Assembly (NCBI GenBank): GCA_035265665.1 | Contig: DATFOK010000035.1 | Coordinates: forward strand, 7,775 to 71,774 | From: DASUPK01 sp035265665 | GTDB taxonomy: Bacteria > Actinomycetota > Thermoleophilia > Solirubrobacterales > 70-9 | Length of the DNA: 64,000 nucleotides | Direction of reading: 5' to 3' | Shown here: one piece after another, positions 1-7,933 of the stretch | How positions within the stretch are numbered: position 1 is the first letter of the stretch | How the letters are laid out: each line of letters begins with the position of its first letter | Made by a program: the position numbers and the translations under genes | The notes under the pieces: model-generated | Seen by the model: the letters and a program-made list of their open reading frames with translations, nothing else | Database searches by the model: none | Told to the model about the DNA's origin: nothing

Positions 1-442
1 TCAGCTCGATCGCCTCGATGCGCACGCCGCGCTCGATCCCCTTGACCATGTCGTAGACCGTGAGTGCCGCGATCGCGGCTGCCGTCATCGCCTCCATCTC
101 AACGCCGGTTCGCCCGAAGACGCGCGCCTCCGCCTCGATGCGTATCGCTCCCTCGGCGGGATCGACGTCGGCCCGGACGTCCGCGTAGGCGAGCGGAAGC
201 GGGTGGGCGAGCGGGATCAGCTCGGCAGTTCGCTTTGCTGCCTGGATGCCCGCGAGGCGCGCGGCACCGATCACGTCTCCCTTGGGCGCGTCGCCGCGCG
301 CCAAAGCTGCGGCGGTCTCCGGATCCATACGCACGATCGCCTGCGCCACCGCGCGGCGCTCGCTCTCCGGCTTGCCGCCGACGTCGACCATGTGGGCGCT
401 GCCCTCGCGTGAGACGTGGGTGAGGTGCGGGTCCTCGTTCAC
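1..442 (-). CDS. moaC: Cyclic pyranopterin monophosphate synthase MoaC (3' end cut by window edge)
   Basis: Converts the MoaA product to cyclic pyranopterin monophosphate in molybdopterin synthesis (family knowledge). The reverse-strand translation starts VNEDPHLTHVSREGSAHMVDV, the usual MoaC N-terminus, and near the edge contains TGVEMEAMTAAAIAAL and YDMVKGIERG, the conserved C-terminal half. About 147 codons are visible, so only some 10-20 residues are missing. The GTG start at 442 overlaps the TGA of the upstream moaD-moaE gene (GTGA), which implies translational coupling. It is the last visible gene of the mop-moeA-moaDE-moaC operon. Confidence 0.93.
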   Translation of the reverse strand, partial: MNEDPHLTHVSREGSAHMVDVGGKPESERRAVAQAIVRMDPETAAALARGDAPKGDVIGAARLAGIQAAKRTAELIPLAHPLPLAYADVRADVDPAEGAIRIEAEARVFGRTGVEMEAMTAAAIAALTVYDMVKGIERGVRIEAIEL

Positions 443-1098
443 GGGACCTTGCCTTCCACCCAGCGCGCCCCGGAAGCGTCGACCTCGCGCTTCCAGATCG
501 GCGCCTCGGCCTTGATTCGGTCGATCGCCTCCCGGGCCGCCGCGAATGCGGCCTCGCGATGGGCTGCCGACGCGGCGACCACCACGCTCGCCTCGCCAAG
601 CGGGACCGAGCCGACTCGGTGCTCGGCCGCCGCGGCCTCCAGGCCGTGGCGATCGGCGCACTCGGCAAGGATCACTGCGATCCGCTCCTCCGCCATCTCC
701 CTGTAGGCCTCGTACTCGAGCCTGTAGACGTCCCGAGTTGTCCCCTGGAAGCAGACGATCGCGCCTGCGGCCGGTCTGGATACGAGGCGCGAGAGCGTCC
801 CGAGCGAAAGCGGCTCGTCGGTGACACGCGCATGCACGTTCGAATCGGCGCTTCCCCCGCTGACCGGAGGTACCAGCGCCAGCTCGTCGCCGGAGGCCAG
901 GGAGGTTTCGGCGTCCGCGTAGTCCCGGTTGACCGCCATCCTCACCGGCATCCGCTCGAGCAGGTCACCGAGCTCGGGGCGCTCGGCGAGCCTGGTCAGC
1001 GCCTCGGCCACCGTGGCGCCGTCGTCCAGCTCCACCTCGATCGAGTCGCTGCCCACACGCTCGCGCAAGACGGCGAACAGTCGGACGGTGACGGTCAT
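439..1098 (-). CDS. MoaD-MoaE fusion, molybdopterin synthase (MoaX type)
   Basis: Both subunits of molybdopterin synthase are in one 219-residue chain. Residues 1-82 are a MoaD ubiquitin-like sulfur carrier (MTVTVRLFAVLRE to PPVSGG). Residues about 90-219 are MoaE (LVSRPAAGAIVCFQGTTRD, HRVGSVPLGEASVVV, APIWKRE). Free MoaD must end in Gly-Gly to carry the thiocarboxylate; here Gly81-Gly82 is followed directly by Ser83 and the MoaE part. The M. tuberculosis fusion MoaX is known to be cleaved after its Gly-Gly, and the same is inferred here. The ATG at 1098 overlaps the moeA stop (ATGA). A longer in-frame extension upstream lies inside moeA and is rejected. Confidence 0.92.
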   Translation of the reverse strand: MTVTVRLFAVLRERVGSDSIEVELDDGATVAEALTRLAERPELGDLLERMPVRMAVNRDYADAETSLASGDELALVPPVSGGSADSNVHARVTDEPLSLGTLSRLVSRPAAGAIVCFQGTTRDVYRLEYEAYREMAEERIAVILAECADRHGLEAAAAEHRVGSVPLGEASVVVAASAAHREAAFAAAREAIDRIKAEAPIWKREVDASGARWVEGKVP

Positions 1099-2297
1099 CA
1101 CGGCGATGCTACGGGGCGGACACCCTCCAGGAGCTCGACCTTGACGTGGCTGCCGGCCACGGGGGCATCGGCGTTGGCTGGCACGATCACGAGTGCGTCG
1201 GCGCCAAGCATCGAGGTGAGCACGTGCGAGTCCTGGTTCCCGGTCGGCCGGGCGTGCCACCCGTCTTCGCGAAGCTCGAGGGAGCAGCGCACGGCGTGGT
1301 CGCGCCCAGGTGCCGCCTGCAGATCCTCATCGAGGATCGCCGAGGAGCTAGCGACCCTGTCCTCGACCCCGAGCAGACCCCGGAGCGCGGGGTGGACGAA
1401 GAGCAGGAAGGTGACCATCGCCGATACCGGGTTTCCCGGTAGGCCGAAGACAAGCGTTCCACGGGGCCCGACTCCGAACCAGGTCGGCTTACCGGGCTTC
1501 AGGGCAACCCTCCAGAAGACCTCTTCGACGCCGAGCGAGTCGAGCGCGCCCTTGACATGATCGTGTTCGCCGACTGAGACGCCGCCGCAGATCACGGCGA
1601 TCTCGGCGCCGAGCATGCGCTCGATCGCGGCGCGGGTCGGTTCGGGATCGTCCGTGACGGTCTCGGTCGCAACCACCTCGGCACCGGAGCTCAGGGCGAG
1701 CGAGGAGATCGTGTAAGTGTTCGAGTTGCGGACGCCGCCCGGTCGCGGCACGTCCCCAGGCTCCTGCAGCTCGTCGCCGGTGGTCAAGACCCCGAGCCGG
1801 GGTCGGCGAACGCAGGCGACCTCCGTGACACCCACGGATGCCAGCACCCCGAGTTCCGCGGCACCGAGGCGAGCACCCCGCCGGAGCACGGTGGCCTCCG
1901 GCTCGATGTCGTCGCCGGCGTGACGCACGTTGTTCCCCGGCTCGACTTCCACAGCGATCGTGACCCGTCCGCCCCGCAGGCTCGTGTCCTCGACCCGGAC
2001 GACAGAATCCGCGCCCTCGGGAATCACCGCGCCCGTGGAGATCCCGATCGCCTGCCCCTCGTCAAGCGCCGAGCCGGCCGGACGCCCCGCTCGTGACTCG
2101 TCGACGACGAGCAGGCTCGCCGGGGACTCGGGATTCGCACCGCTGGTGTCCGCCGCCCGCACCGCGAAGCCGTCCATCGAGGAGTTGTCAAAGCCGGGGA
2201 CCGAGTAGACGCTTTTGACGTCGTGGGACAGGATCCGGCCAAGTGCCTCGCGAAGCGGAACGGATTCCGGTCCCAGCGGACTGACGCGCTCGAGCAC
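1098..2297 (-). CDS. moeA: Molybdopterin molybdenumtransferase MoeA
   Basis: Inserts molybdate into adenylated molybdopterin. The roughly 400-residue length is typical. Visible signatures are the N-terminal VPGFDNSSMDGFAVRAADT, the central VLTTGDELQEPG and ICGGVSVGEHDHVKGAL, and VFGLPGNPVSAMVTF, all diagnostic of MoeA. The GTG at 2297 is taken as start. In-frame residues upstream (IDLEDARRLV) also look like a MoeA N-terminus, so the true start may be a CTG near 2351, directly after mop. It lies between mop and moaD-moaE, with a 4-base overlap with the latter. Confidence 0.93.
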   Translation of the reverse strand: MLERVSPLGPESVPLREALGRILSHDVKSVYSVPGFDNSSMDGFAVRAADTSGANPESPASLLVVDESRAGRPAGSALDEGQAIGISTGAVIPEGADSVVRVEDTSLRGGRVTIAVEVEPGNNVRHAGDDIEPEATVLRRGARLGAAELGVLASVGVTEVACVRRPRLGVLTTGDELQEPGDVPRPGGVRNSNTYTISSLALSSGAEVVATETVTDDPEPTRAAIERMLGAEIAVICGGVSVGEHDHVKGALDSLGVEEVFWRVALKPGKPTWFGVGPRGTLVFGLPGNPVSAMVTFLLFVHPALRGLLGVEDRVASSSAILDEDLQAAPGRDHAVRCSLELREDGWHARPTGNQDSHVLTSMLGADALVIVPANADAPVAGSHVKVELLEGVRPVASP

Positions 2298-2358
2298 GAG
2301 GCGCCGGGCGTCCTCGAGATCGATCGGCTTGTCGGCCGTCGCCGGCGTCAGACCGCCC

Positions 2359-2565
2359 TCAGTCGACTGCCAGCATCACGTCGCTTGCCTTGATCAGCGC
2401 GCTCACCTTTTTACCCGGCGCGATCCCGAGTTCGCGAACCGCTTCGACGGTCACCGATGCGACCAGCCGCATGCCGTTGACCTCCAGCTCGACGTTCGCG
2501 ATCGCTTCCCCCTCAGTGACGTTCTTGACCTCACCCGGAAGCTTGTTTCGGGCGCTTATCTGCAA
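2359..2565 (-). CDS. Molybdenum-pterin binding protein (Mop/molbindin)
   Basis: A 68-residue single TOBE/Mop domain: MQISARNKLPGEVKNV at the start, then GEAIANVELEV, and a central ELGIAPGKKVSALIKASDVML. Molbindins of this size assemble into rings that store molybdate in the cytoplasm (family knowledge). The start is TTG at 2565, supported by a strong GGAGGAAA ribosome site just upstream. It is the first gene of the leftward moe/moa operon and diverges from the HTH-TOBE regulator, with which it shares the Mop fold, so both probably sense the same ligand. Confidence 0.9.
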   Translation of the reverse strand: MQISARNKLPGEVKNVTEGEAIANVELEVNGMRLVASVTVEAVRELGIAPGKKVSALIKASDVMLAVD

Positions 2566-2695
2566 GGTTTCCTCCTTCGGTTTGCGGCTGGTTCGAGTCT
2601 CGACTTCGAGGCTAGATCATCCGCTTCGCCGCACTTGCAAGGGGCCGTCAGGCACTTTGCATAGGCAGAACCGTTGGCTGCCATACTGGCCGCCG
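2566..2695. promoter_or_regulatory. Divergent control region of the molybdenum regulon with repeated operator-like motifs
   Basis: This 130-base gap separates mop (leftward) from the HTH-TOBE regulator (rightward). It holds two direct repeats, GCACTTGCAAGG at 2631-2642 and GCACTTTGCATAGG at 2652-2665, whose starts are 21 bases apart (two DNA turns). The second continues into CATAGGCAGAACCG (2660-2673), which matches the reverse complement of 3086-3099 just before modA in 13 of 14 positions. Operator function is inferred. Confidence 0.6.
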
Positions 2696-3082
2696 ATGAA
2701 TGAGCTCAGCCTGGGTGAGGCGGCGCGGGTGATCGGGGTCAGCGTCGACACCTTGCGCCGTTGGGACCGCGCCGGAAGGCTCAAGACCACGCGCGACGCC
2801 CGCAATCGCCGTCGGGTGCCGGCCAGCGAAGTGGAGCGGCTCCGTGGCACTCCGGCCCGCCACCGCACGAACAACGCATTCTCAGCACGAAACCGGTTCC
2901 CCGGGACGGTCACCTCCGTGGAGGTCGCTGGGGTCATGGCACTGGTCGAGATCGAAGCCGGACCGCACCGGATCACTGCCGCGATCACCCGGGACGCGGT
3001 GGAGGAGCTGGGACTAGTACAGGGCACTCGTGCCACGGCCACCGTCAAGGCCACCTCCGTGATGATCGACCGGGACGGCTAG
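2696..3082 (+). CDS. HTH (MerR/excisionase-like)-TOBE regulator, probable molybdate-responsive
   Basis: 128 residues in two parts. Residues 1-55 form a MerR-like winged HTH (LSLGEAARVIGVSVDTLRRWDRAGRL, cut here: LSLGEAARVIGVS and DTLRRWDRAGRL). Residues about 62-128 form a TOBE/Mop domain (FSARNRFPGTVTSVEV, ELGLVQGTRATATVKATSVM). Such proteins pair a single DNA-reading head with a molybdate-binding domain, unlike enterobacterial ModE. The ATG at 2696 is used because the HTH begins immediately after it. It precedes modABC and diverges from mop-moeA, so control of both operons is the simplest reading. No biochemical specificity can be read from sequence alone. Confidence 0.88.
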   Translation: MNELSLGEAARVIGVSVDTLRRWDRAGRLKTTRDARNRRRVPASEVERLRGTPARHRTNNAFSARNRFPGTVTSVEVAGVMALVEIEAGPHRITAAITRDAVEELGLVQGTRATATVKATSVMIDRDG

Positions 3083-3085
3083 GTC

Positions 3086-3107
3086 CGGTTCTACCTATGT
3101 AGTGCAT
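3086..3107. promoter_or_regulatory. Putative operator overlapping the modA start region
   Basis: CGGTTCTACCTATG at 3086-3099 is, in reverse complement, CATAGGTAGAACCG, matching 2660-2673 in 13 of 14 bases; the flanking GCACT half-motif is also present in reverse complement at 3101-3105. The site lies directly upstream of and touching the possible modA starts, so a bound regulator would block transcription or initiation. The role is inferred. Confidence 0.5.
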
Positions 3108-3899
3108 ATGTATGATCGCCCGGGAATGGGCCCCGACGCCTGCCGAACGACCCGCATTGCGACCGTGCTCGCCGTGGCGGGCGCCTGTCTGGTGGGCACA
3201 GCGGGCTGCGGAGGCGATGGCGGCTCTAACCAAGTGGTCGTGTCGGCCGCCTCGTCTCTGGATACCGCGTTCAACCAGTACGTCGATGCCGTGGGAATCG
3301 ACGCCAAGATGTCCTTCGCGGGATCGGACGAACTCGCCGCCCAGATCCGCCAGGGGGTGAAACCTGACGTCTACGCCGCGGCCAATATGGCGCTACCCGA
3401 CCAGCTCCACACAGCAGGGCTCGTCGGCAATCCGACGGTCTTCGCAACCAACACGCTGGTGCTGGCGGTCCCGAAGGACTCGCAAATCTCATCCCTTGGC
3501 GACCTGGCCACGCCGGGGACCACGATCGTGATGGGAGACCCGGCGGTACCCGTGGGCTCCTACACCCATGAGGTGTTGGGAAGGCTTCCCCCCGACCAGC
3601 GGAACGCGATCCTGGCCAACGTTCGATCGGAGGAGCCCGACGTGAGCAGCATCTCCGGCAAGCTCACCCAGGGAGCGGCCGACGCAGGCTTCGTCTACGT
3701 CACCGATGTGACCGCAAGCGACGGCCAGCTGAAGGCGATCCGGCTGCCGGCGGAGCTCCAGCCGAATGTCGCGTATGCCGCCGCGGTGGTCACCGGCGCT
3801 GAGAACCCCGATGGCGCCCGCAAGTTCATCGAAGGGTTGCTCAGCGGGGACGGGGCCACGGCGCTCGAGGAGGCCGGCTTCAAGCCGCCGACCGGCTGA
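3108..3899 (+). CDS. modA: Molybdate ABC transporter substrate-binding lipoprotein ModA
   Basis: Captures molybdate outside the cell. The N-terminus has a hydrophobic stretch ending in GTAGC (lipobox, Cys about residue 34), so it should be a membrane-anchored lipoprotein. The mature part shows the ModA/WtpA fold: VVVSAASSLDTAF, FAGSDELAAQIRQGVKPDVYAAAN, VPVGSYTHEVLG, GFVYVTDV. Possible starts are GTG 3102, ATG 3108 and ATG 3126; none has a good ribosome site and the message may be leaderless. The stop overlaps the modB ATG by one base. First gene of modABC, 25 bases after the regulator gene. Confidence 0.93.
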   Translation: MYDRPGMGPDACRTTRIATVLAVAGACLVGTAGCGGDGGSNQVVVSAASSLDTAFNQYVDAVGIDAKMSFAGSDELAAQIRQGVKPDVYAAANMALPDQLHTAGLVGNPTVFATNTLVLAVPKDSQISSLGDLATPGTTIVMGDPAVPVGSYTHEVLGRLPPDQRNAILANVRSEEPDVSSISGKLTQGAADAGFVYVTDVTASDGQLKAIRLPAELQPNVAYAAAVVTGAENPDGARKFIEGLLSGDGATALEEAGFKPPTG

Positions 3900-4699
3900 T
3901 GCGCAGGGCGGCATTCGCCATTGGGCTGTTCCTCGCCCTCTTCGTGGTGCTCGCCTTCCTGACGCTGCCGATCGTCGCGATCTTCGTTCACACCTCTCCA
4001 GGCGATCTGATCAGCAGCCTCGGGGAACAGGACGCAAGGGACGCTCTCTGGCTCAGCCTGAAGACTTCCCTCGCGGCGCTCGCGATCATCGTGATCGTCG
4101 GAACGCCCGCCGCCTATCTCCTCGCCACGCGGGACTTCCGCGGCCGCTCGGTGGTGGTGACGCTGATCGAGCTCCCGCTGGTGCTCCCGCCGGCCGTCGC
4201 CGGCATCGCCCTGCTCGCCGCCTTCGGTCCAGAGGGACTGTTCGGCAGCGCGCTCGATGACGCGGGAATCCAGCTGGTGCTGCAGACCGCGGGGGTGATC
4301 GTCGCACTCACCTTCGTCGCGGCTCCTTTCTACCTGCGTCAGGCGCAGGAGGCCTTCGCCGCTGTGGATCGCAACCTGCTGGACGCCGCGCGCACGCTGG
4401 GGGCAACCGAGGCGCGGGCCTTCGTCCGGGTGGCCGTGCCATCCGCGGGTCAGGGCATCGCATCGGGGATCGCGCTGGCCTGGGGGCGGGCCCTGGGCGA
4501 GTTCGGAGCGACGCTGATGTTCGCCGGATCGTTCCAGGGGATCACCCAGACGGTGCCGCTCGCCATCTTCGCCCGCTTCAGTGAGGATTTCACCGCCGCC
4601 CTGGCGCTCTCGGGTGTGCTCGTCATCGTCTCCGCTGCCCTGCTGCTCTCGGTCAAGGTCCTGGGGCGGTCGCCGATTCTCGGCGGTGGCGCGCCATGA
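3899..4699 (+). CDS. modB: Molybdate ABC transporter permease ModB
   Basis: Integral membrane permease of 266 residues with about five to six hydrophobic segments, the first at residues 5-30. The ABC-permease cytoplasmic loop is visible near residues 155-200: ARTLGATEARAFVRVAVPSA and GRALGEFGATLMFAG, the EAA-type motif that contacts the ATPase. It starts on the last base of the modA stop and overlaps modC by four bases (ATGA), so the three genes form one translationally coupled operon. Confidence 0.94.
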   Translation: MRRAAFAIGLFLALFVVLAFLTLPIVAIFVHTSPGDLISSLGEQDARDALWLSLKTSLAALAIIVIVGTPAAYLLATRDFRGRSVVVTLIELPLVLPPAVAGIALLAAFGPEGLFGSALDDAGIQLVLQTAGVIVALTFVAAPFYLRQAQEAFAAVDRNLLDAARTLGATEARAFVRVAVPSAGQGIASGIALAWGRALGEFGATLMFAGSFQGITQTVPLAIFARFSEDFTAALALSGVLVIVSAALLLSVKVLGRSPILGGGAP

Positions 4700-5763
4700 G
4701 AGGCCTCGAGGTCAGAGCGCGCGATCAGCTTCGCGACCTGGAGCTCGACGTCGAGCTGCACGTCGATGGGGACGGCTGCGCGGCGATCGTCGGTCCCTCC
4801 GGCGCCGGCAAGTCGACCGTGCTCCGCATCATCGCCGGGCTGCAACGTCCAGATCCGGGCCGCGTCGTGATGGGAGAGGAGGTTTGGCTCGACTCGGGCC
4901 GCGGGATCGATCTCCGGCCCGAGGAGCGCGCCTGCGGATTCATGTTCCAAGACTACGCGCTGTTTCCGCATCTGAGCGCGTGGAGGAACGTCGCCTTCGG
5001 AATGCCCGGGCCGCGCCATGATCGCCGGGGGCGCGCGCTGGAGCAGCTCAGGCGCTTCGGTGTCGAGAGGCTTGCCGACGCCCGCCCGACCTCCCTTTCG
5101 GGTGGCGAGCGCCAGCGGGTGGCGCTGGCGAGATCGCTGGCGCGAGACCCGAGCGTCCTGCTCCTCGATGAACCCCTGGCCGCCCTCGACACGCGCACCC
5201 GTGCGCACGCCGGCCGCGAGCTCGTCCACGCACTGAGAGGGACGCGTGCACTCGCGATCGTGGTCACCCACGACTTCTCCGAGGCGGCCATGCTGGCCGA
5301 CGAGATCTTCGTCATGGACGAGGGAAGCGTCGTGCAGCGCGGGACCGCTGCTGACCTCTCGGCCCGGCCCGCGAGTGCCTTCGTCGCCGACTTCGCGGGC
5401 TCGGTGGTGCTGAGCGGCACGGCACACCCGGACGCGGACGGGTTGACGCAGGTCGAGCTGGATGGCGGAGGCGTCGTGCACAGCATCGACTCGATCCATG
5501 GGCCGGTCGCCGCCCTCGTCTTTCCCTGGGAGATCAGCCTCGAACCGAGCGCGGCCGAGCACGAGAGCTCGGCCCTCAACCGCCTCGCGGTCGAGGTCGT
5601 ATCGGTGACCGAGATCGGCAACCGCGCCCGGATCGGATTGTCCTCGCCGCAGCCGCTGGTGGCGGAGGTGACCGTCGAATCGATCCGCTCGCTGGCCCTG
5701 CGTCCGGGGGCCCGGGTCACCGCCAGCTGGAAGGCAACCGGGACCCGGCTCGTCGCGCGCTAG
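4696..5763 (+). CDS. modC: Molybdate ABC transporter ATPase ModC with C-terminal Mop domain
   Basis: Powers molybdate import. Walker A is GPSGAGKST (about residues 34-42), the Q-loop region is GFMFQDYALFPHLS, the signature is SLSGGERQRVALARSLA (about 134-150), Walker B is VLLLDEPLAALD, and the switch His is in VVTHDFSEA. Residues about 290-355 form a Mop/TOBE domain, standard for ModC. Its TAG at 5761-5763 abuts the stop codon of the convergent moaA with no spacer. Confidence 0.95.
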   Translation: MRGLEVRARDQLRDLELDVELHVDGDGCAAIVGPSGAGKSTVLRIIAGLQRPDPGRVVMGEEVWLDSGRGIDLRPEERACGFMFQDYALFPHLSAWRNVAFGMPGPRHDRRGRALEQLRRFGVERLADARPTSLSGGERQRVALARSLARDPSVLLLDEPLAALDTRTRAHAGRELVHALRGTRALAIVVTHDFSEAAMLADEIFVMDEGSVVQRGTAADLSARPASAFVADFAGSVVLSGTAHPDADGLTQVELDGGGVVHSIDSIHGPVAALVFPWEISLEPSAAEHESSALNRLAVEVVSVTEIGNRARIGLSSPQPLVAEVTVESIRSLALRPGARVTASWKATGTRLVAR

Positions 5764-6813
5764 CTAACCGCCGATCTGGCTCATCGACCGCGGTGGCCGG
5801 CGGAAGCCGGGCTCGTTGATGCGGTGCTTGAGCTCCTTGCGCCAGACCGCGTCGCGGATCAGCTCCTCCAGCTCGTCGTCGCTCGCGCCCGAGCGCAGCG
5901 GATCGCGCAGATCGGTCTCGTCGATCGAGAACAGACAGGTGCGCAGCTTGCCGTCAGAGGTGATCCGGATGCGGTTGCAGTCGGCGCAGAACGGCTCGGA
6001 CACGGGATTCACGAACCCGATCTCCCCGGCCCCGTCGGCGAAGCGATACACGCGAGCGGTCGAGTGCGGCTCACGCGGGAGCGGCTCAAGCTCGTAGGCC
6101 GTCTCCGCGATCTCCCTGATCTCCGCCCCGGTGAGCACGGCCTCCGGCTCCCACTTGCCATCCGCGTCCAGCGGCATGAACTCGATGAACCGCACCTGGT
6201 AGTCCGTCGATCTGGCGAGCTCGCAGAAGCGCAGCACCTCGCGCTCGGTGAAGTCGCGCATTGCGATCGCGTTCACCTTGATCGGCCTCACCTCCGGGAA
6301 CGCGGCGATTGCATCGAGGCCGCGCATCACCTGGACCAGGGCGTCGCGGCGCGTGACCTTGAAGAAGGCGTCTCGCGCCAGCGAGTCCACCGATACGTTG
6401 AACCTGTCGACGCCCGCCCGCACCAGGGCCTCCGCGTCGCGTTCGAGCAGGTAGCCGTTCGTGGTGACCGAGATCTCACGGAGGTCCTCGACGCCGCGCA
6501 GCATTCCAACGAGCTTCGGGAACTCCCGGCGAACCAGCGGCTCGCCCCCCGTCAGCCGCAGATCGGAGACGCCCAGCGAGGCAAGCAGCGCGACGAGCCG
6601 CTGGTTTTCCTCGAAGGTGAGGATCTCTGAGCGGTCGAGCCAGGGAAGTCCGTCGGCCGGCATGCAGTACTGGCAGCGGAAGTTGCATCGATCCACGACC
6701 GAGAGACGCAGGTCGCCGATCAGCCGGCCGTGCCCGTCTTGGAGCGGCTCTTTCCGGGTCACGGGGAACGCCTCCCGGTCCCAGCGGTCGAGAAGAAGGG
6801 GTGTCCAGTCCAA
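5764..6813 (-). CDS. moaA: GTP 3',8-cyclase MoaA (radical SAM)
   Basis: First enzyme of molybdopterin synthesis, acting on GTP. The radical-SAM cluster motif CNFRCQYC lies at about residues 43-50, followed by LRLTGGEPLVRREF. The second [4Fe-4S] cluster motif FCADCNRIRITSDGKLRTC lies at about 270-290, and the chain ends in the conserved Gly-Gly. A TTG at 6813 gives 349 residues; a GTG near 6762 would also leave a complete enzyme. It sits 13 bases after the xdhC-like gene at the downstream end of the cox operon rather than with moaC/moaE, so molybdopterin supply is probably co-transcribed with CO dehydrogenase. Confidence 0.95.
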   Translation of the reverse strand: MDWTPLLLDRWDREAFPVTRKEPLQDGHGRLIGDLRLSVVDRCNFRCQYCMPADGLPWLDRSEILTFEENQRLVALLASLGVSDLRLTGGEPLVRREFPKLVGMLRGVEDLREISVTTNGYLLERDAEALVRAGVDRFNVSVDSLARDAFFKVTRRDALVQVMRGLDAIAAFPEVRPIKVNAIAMRDFTEREVLRFCELARSTDYQVRFIEFMPLDADGKWEPEAVLTGAEIREIAETAYELEPLPREPHSTARVYRFADGAGEIGFVNPVSEPFCADCNRIRITSDGKLRTCLFSIDETDLRDPLRSGASDDELEELIRDAVWRKELKHRINEPGFRRPPRSMSQIGG

Positions 6814-6826
6814 TGTGGCATTTCGG

Positions 6827-7927
6827 TCACCCCGCGGGTGCGGCTTCGGGATCGCGTGCCGCGTCGTGGATTCGGCCCTTGACGGTCTTCAGCCGGCCGC
6901 CCTCGCGTCCCCGGCGGACGGCCGTGACCTCGCCCATGATCGAAATCGCGGTCTCGGCCGCCGACAGGGCGCCGATGTCGAGCCCGATCGGAGCCGCCAG
7001 GCGCCCCAGCTCCCCGTCGGTCAGGCCATCGGCGAGCAGGCGCTCGCGACGTTTCTCCTGCGCCCGGCGGCTGCCCATGGCTCCGATGTACTGGGCGTCG
7101 GAGCGGAGGGCGATCTTGAGCACGGCGTCGTCGAGCTTGGGGTCGTGGGTGAGCACCGCGATCGAGGTGGCACGGTCGATTCCGCCGAGCTCGTCCAGGG
7201 CCTTGTCGGGCCATGCCACGATCACCCGCTCTGCCTCCGGGAAGCGGTCGGCAGTCGCGAAGCGCTTGCGCGGATCGACCACGAAGGCGCGCCAGCCCGC
7301 CAATTTCGCAGCGGCAGCCAGCTGGGCCGCGAAGTCCACCGCGCCGAAGATGATCAACCGGGGCGGTGGCGCGACCACATCGACGAACAGGGTCTGACCA
7401 TCGTGCTCGTAGAGCTCGCTGCGCTCGGACCAGATCGCGGACGCCGCCCTGGTCACCGCGGCCTCGTCCAGCTCGGTTTCCCCGAGGGAGCCGTCGTGCG
7501 TCCCATCCTCCAGCAGCAACAGCTTTGCCCCGACGTCGGCGCCCTCGAGAATGGTGGTCAGGGCTCCGCGCCCCCCCTGAAGACCGAGCTCCCTGAATCG
7601 GCCCTCCAGACCGCCGTCGTCATAGGTCTCCACCCAGATCGAGATCTCGCCGCCGCAGGGCAGCCCGACGTCCCAGGCGTCTTCGTCGGCGATCCCGTAC
7701 TCGAGGAGCTGCGGCGCGTCACCCCTCAGGATCCCCTCGGCCACCTGGACGACCTGCCCCTCCACGCATCCCCCGGAGACCGCCCCCGCCATCTTGCCGG
7801 CCTCATTGATCGCCATCTTGGTCCCCGGCGGCTGCGGTGCCGACTTCTTCGTGTCGACGACGGTCGCCAGCGCGACGGGATCGCCGACGCCGACCCAATC
7901 CCCGACGATCTCCATGACGTCCTTCAT
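6827..7927 (-). CDS. XdhC/CoxI family molybdenum-cofactor insertion protein
   Basis: XdhC-type proteins bind molybdenum cofactor and help its sulfuration and insertion into xanthine-dehydrogenase-family enzymes. The N-terminal domain (about 10-100) has VALATVVDTKKSAPQPPG and SGGCVEGQVVQVA; the C-terminal Rossmann-like domain (about 200-340) has LIIFGAVDFAAQLAAAAKLAGW, VLTHDPKLDDAVLKIAL and YIGAMGSRRAQEKRR. Both standard XdhC domains are present in 366 residues. It lies six bases after coxD and is one of two XdhC proteins in the operon. Confidence 0.9.
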   Translation of the reverse strand: MKDVMEIVGDWVGVGDPVALATVVDTKKSAPQPPGTKMAINEAGKMAGAVSGGCVEGQVVQVAEGILRGDAPQLLEYGIADEDAWDVGLPCGGEISIWVETYDDGGLEGRFRELGLQGGRGALTTILEGADVGAKLLLLEDGTHDGSLGETELDEAAVTRAASAIWSERSELYEHDGQTLFVDVVAPPPRLIIFGAVDFAAQLAAAAKLAGWRAFVVDPRKRFATADRFPEAERVIVAWPDKALDELGGIDRATSIAVLTHDPKLDDAVLKIALRSDAQYIGAMGSRRAQEKRRERLLADGLTDGELGRLAAPIGLDIGALSAAETAISIMGEVTAVRRGREGGRLKTVKGRIHDAARDPEAAPAG

Positions 7928-7933
7928 GCGCGT

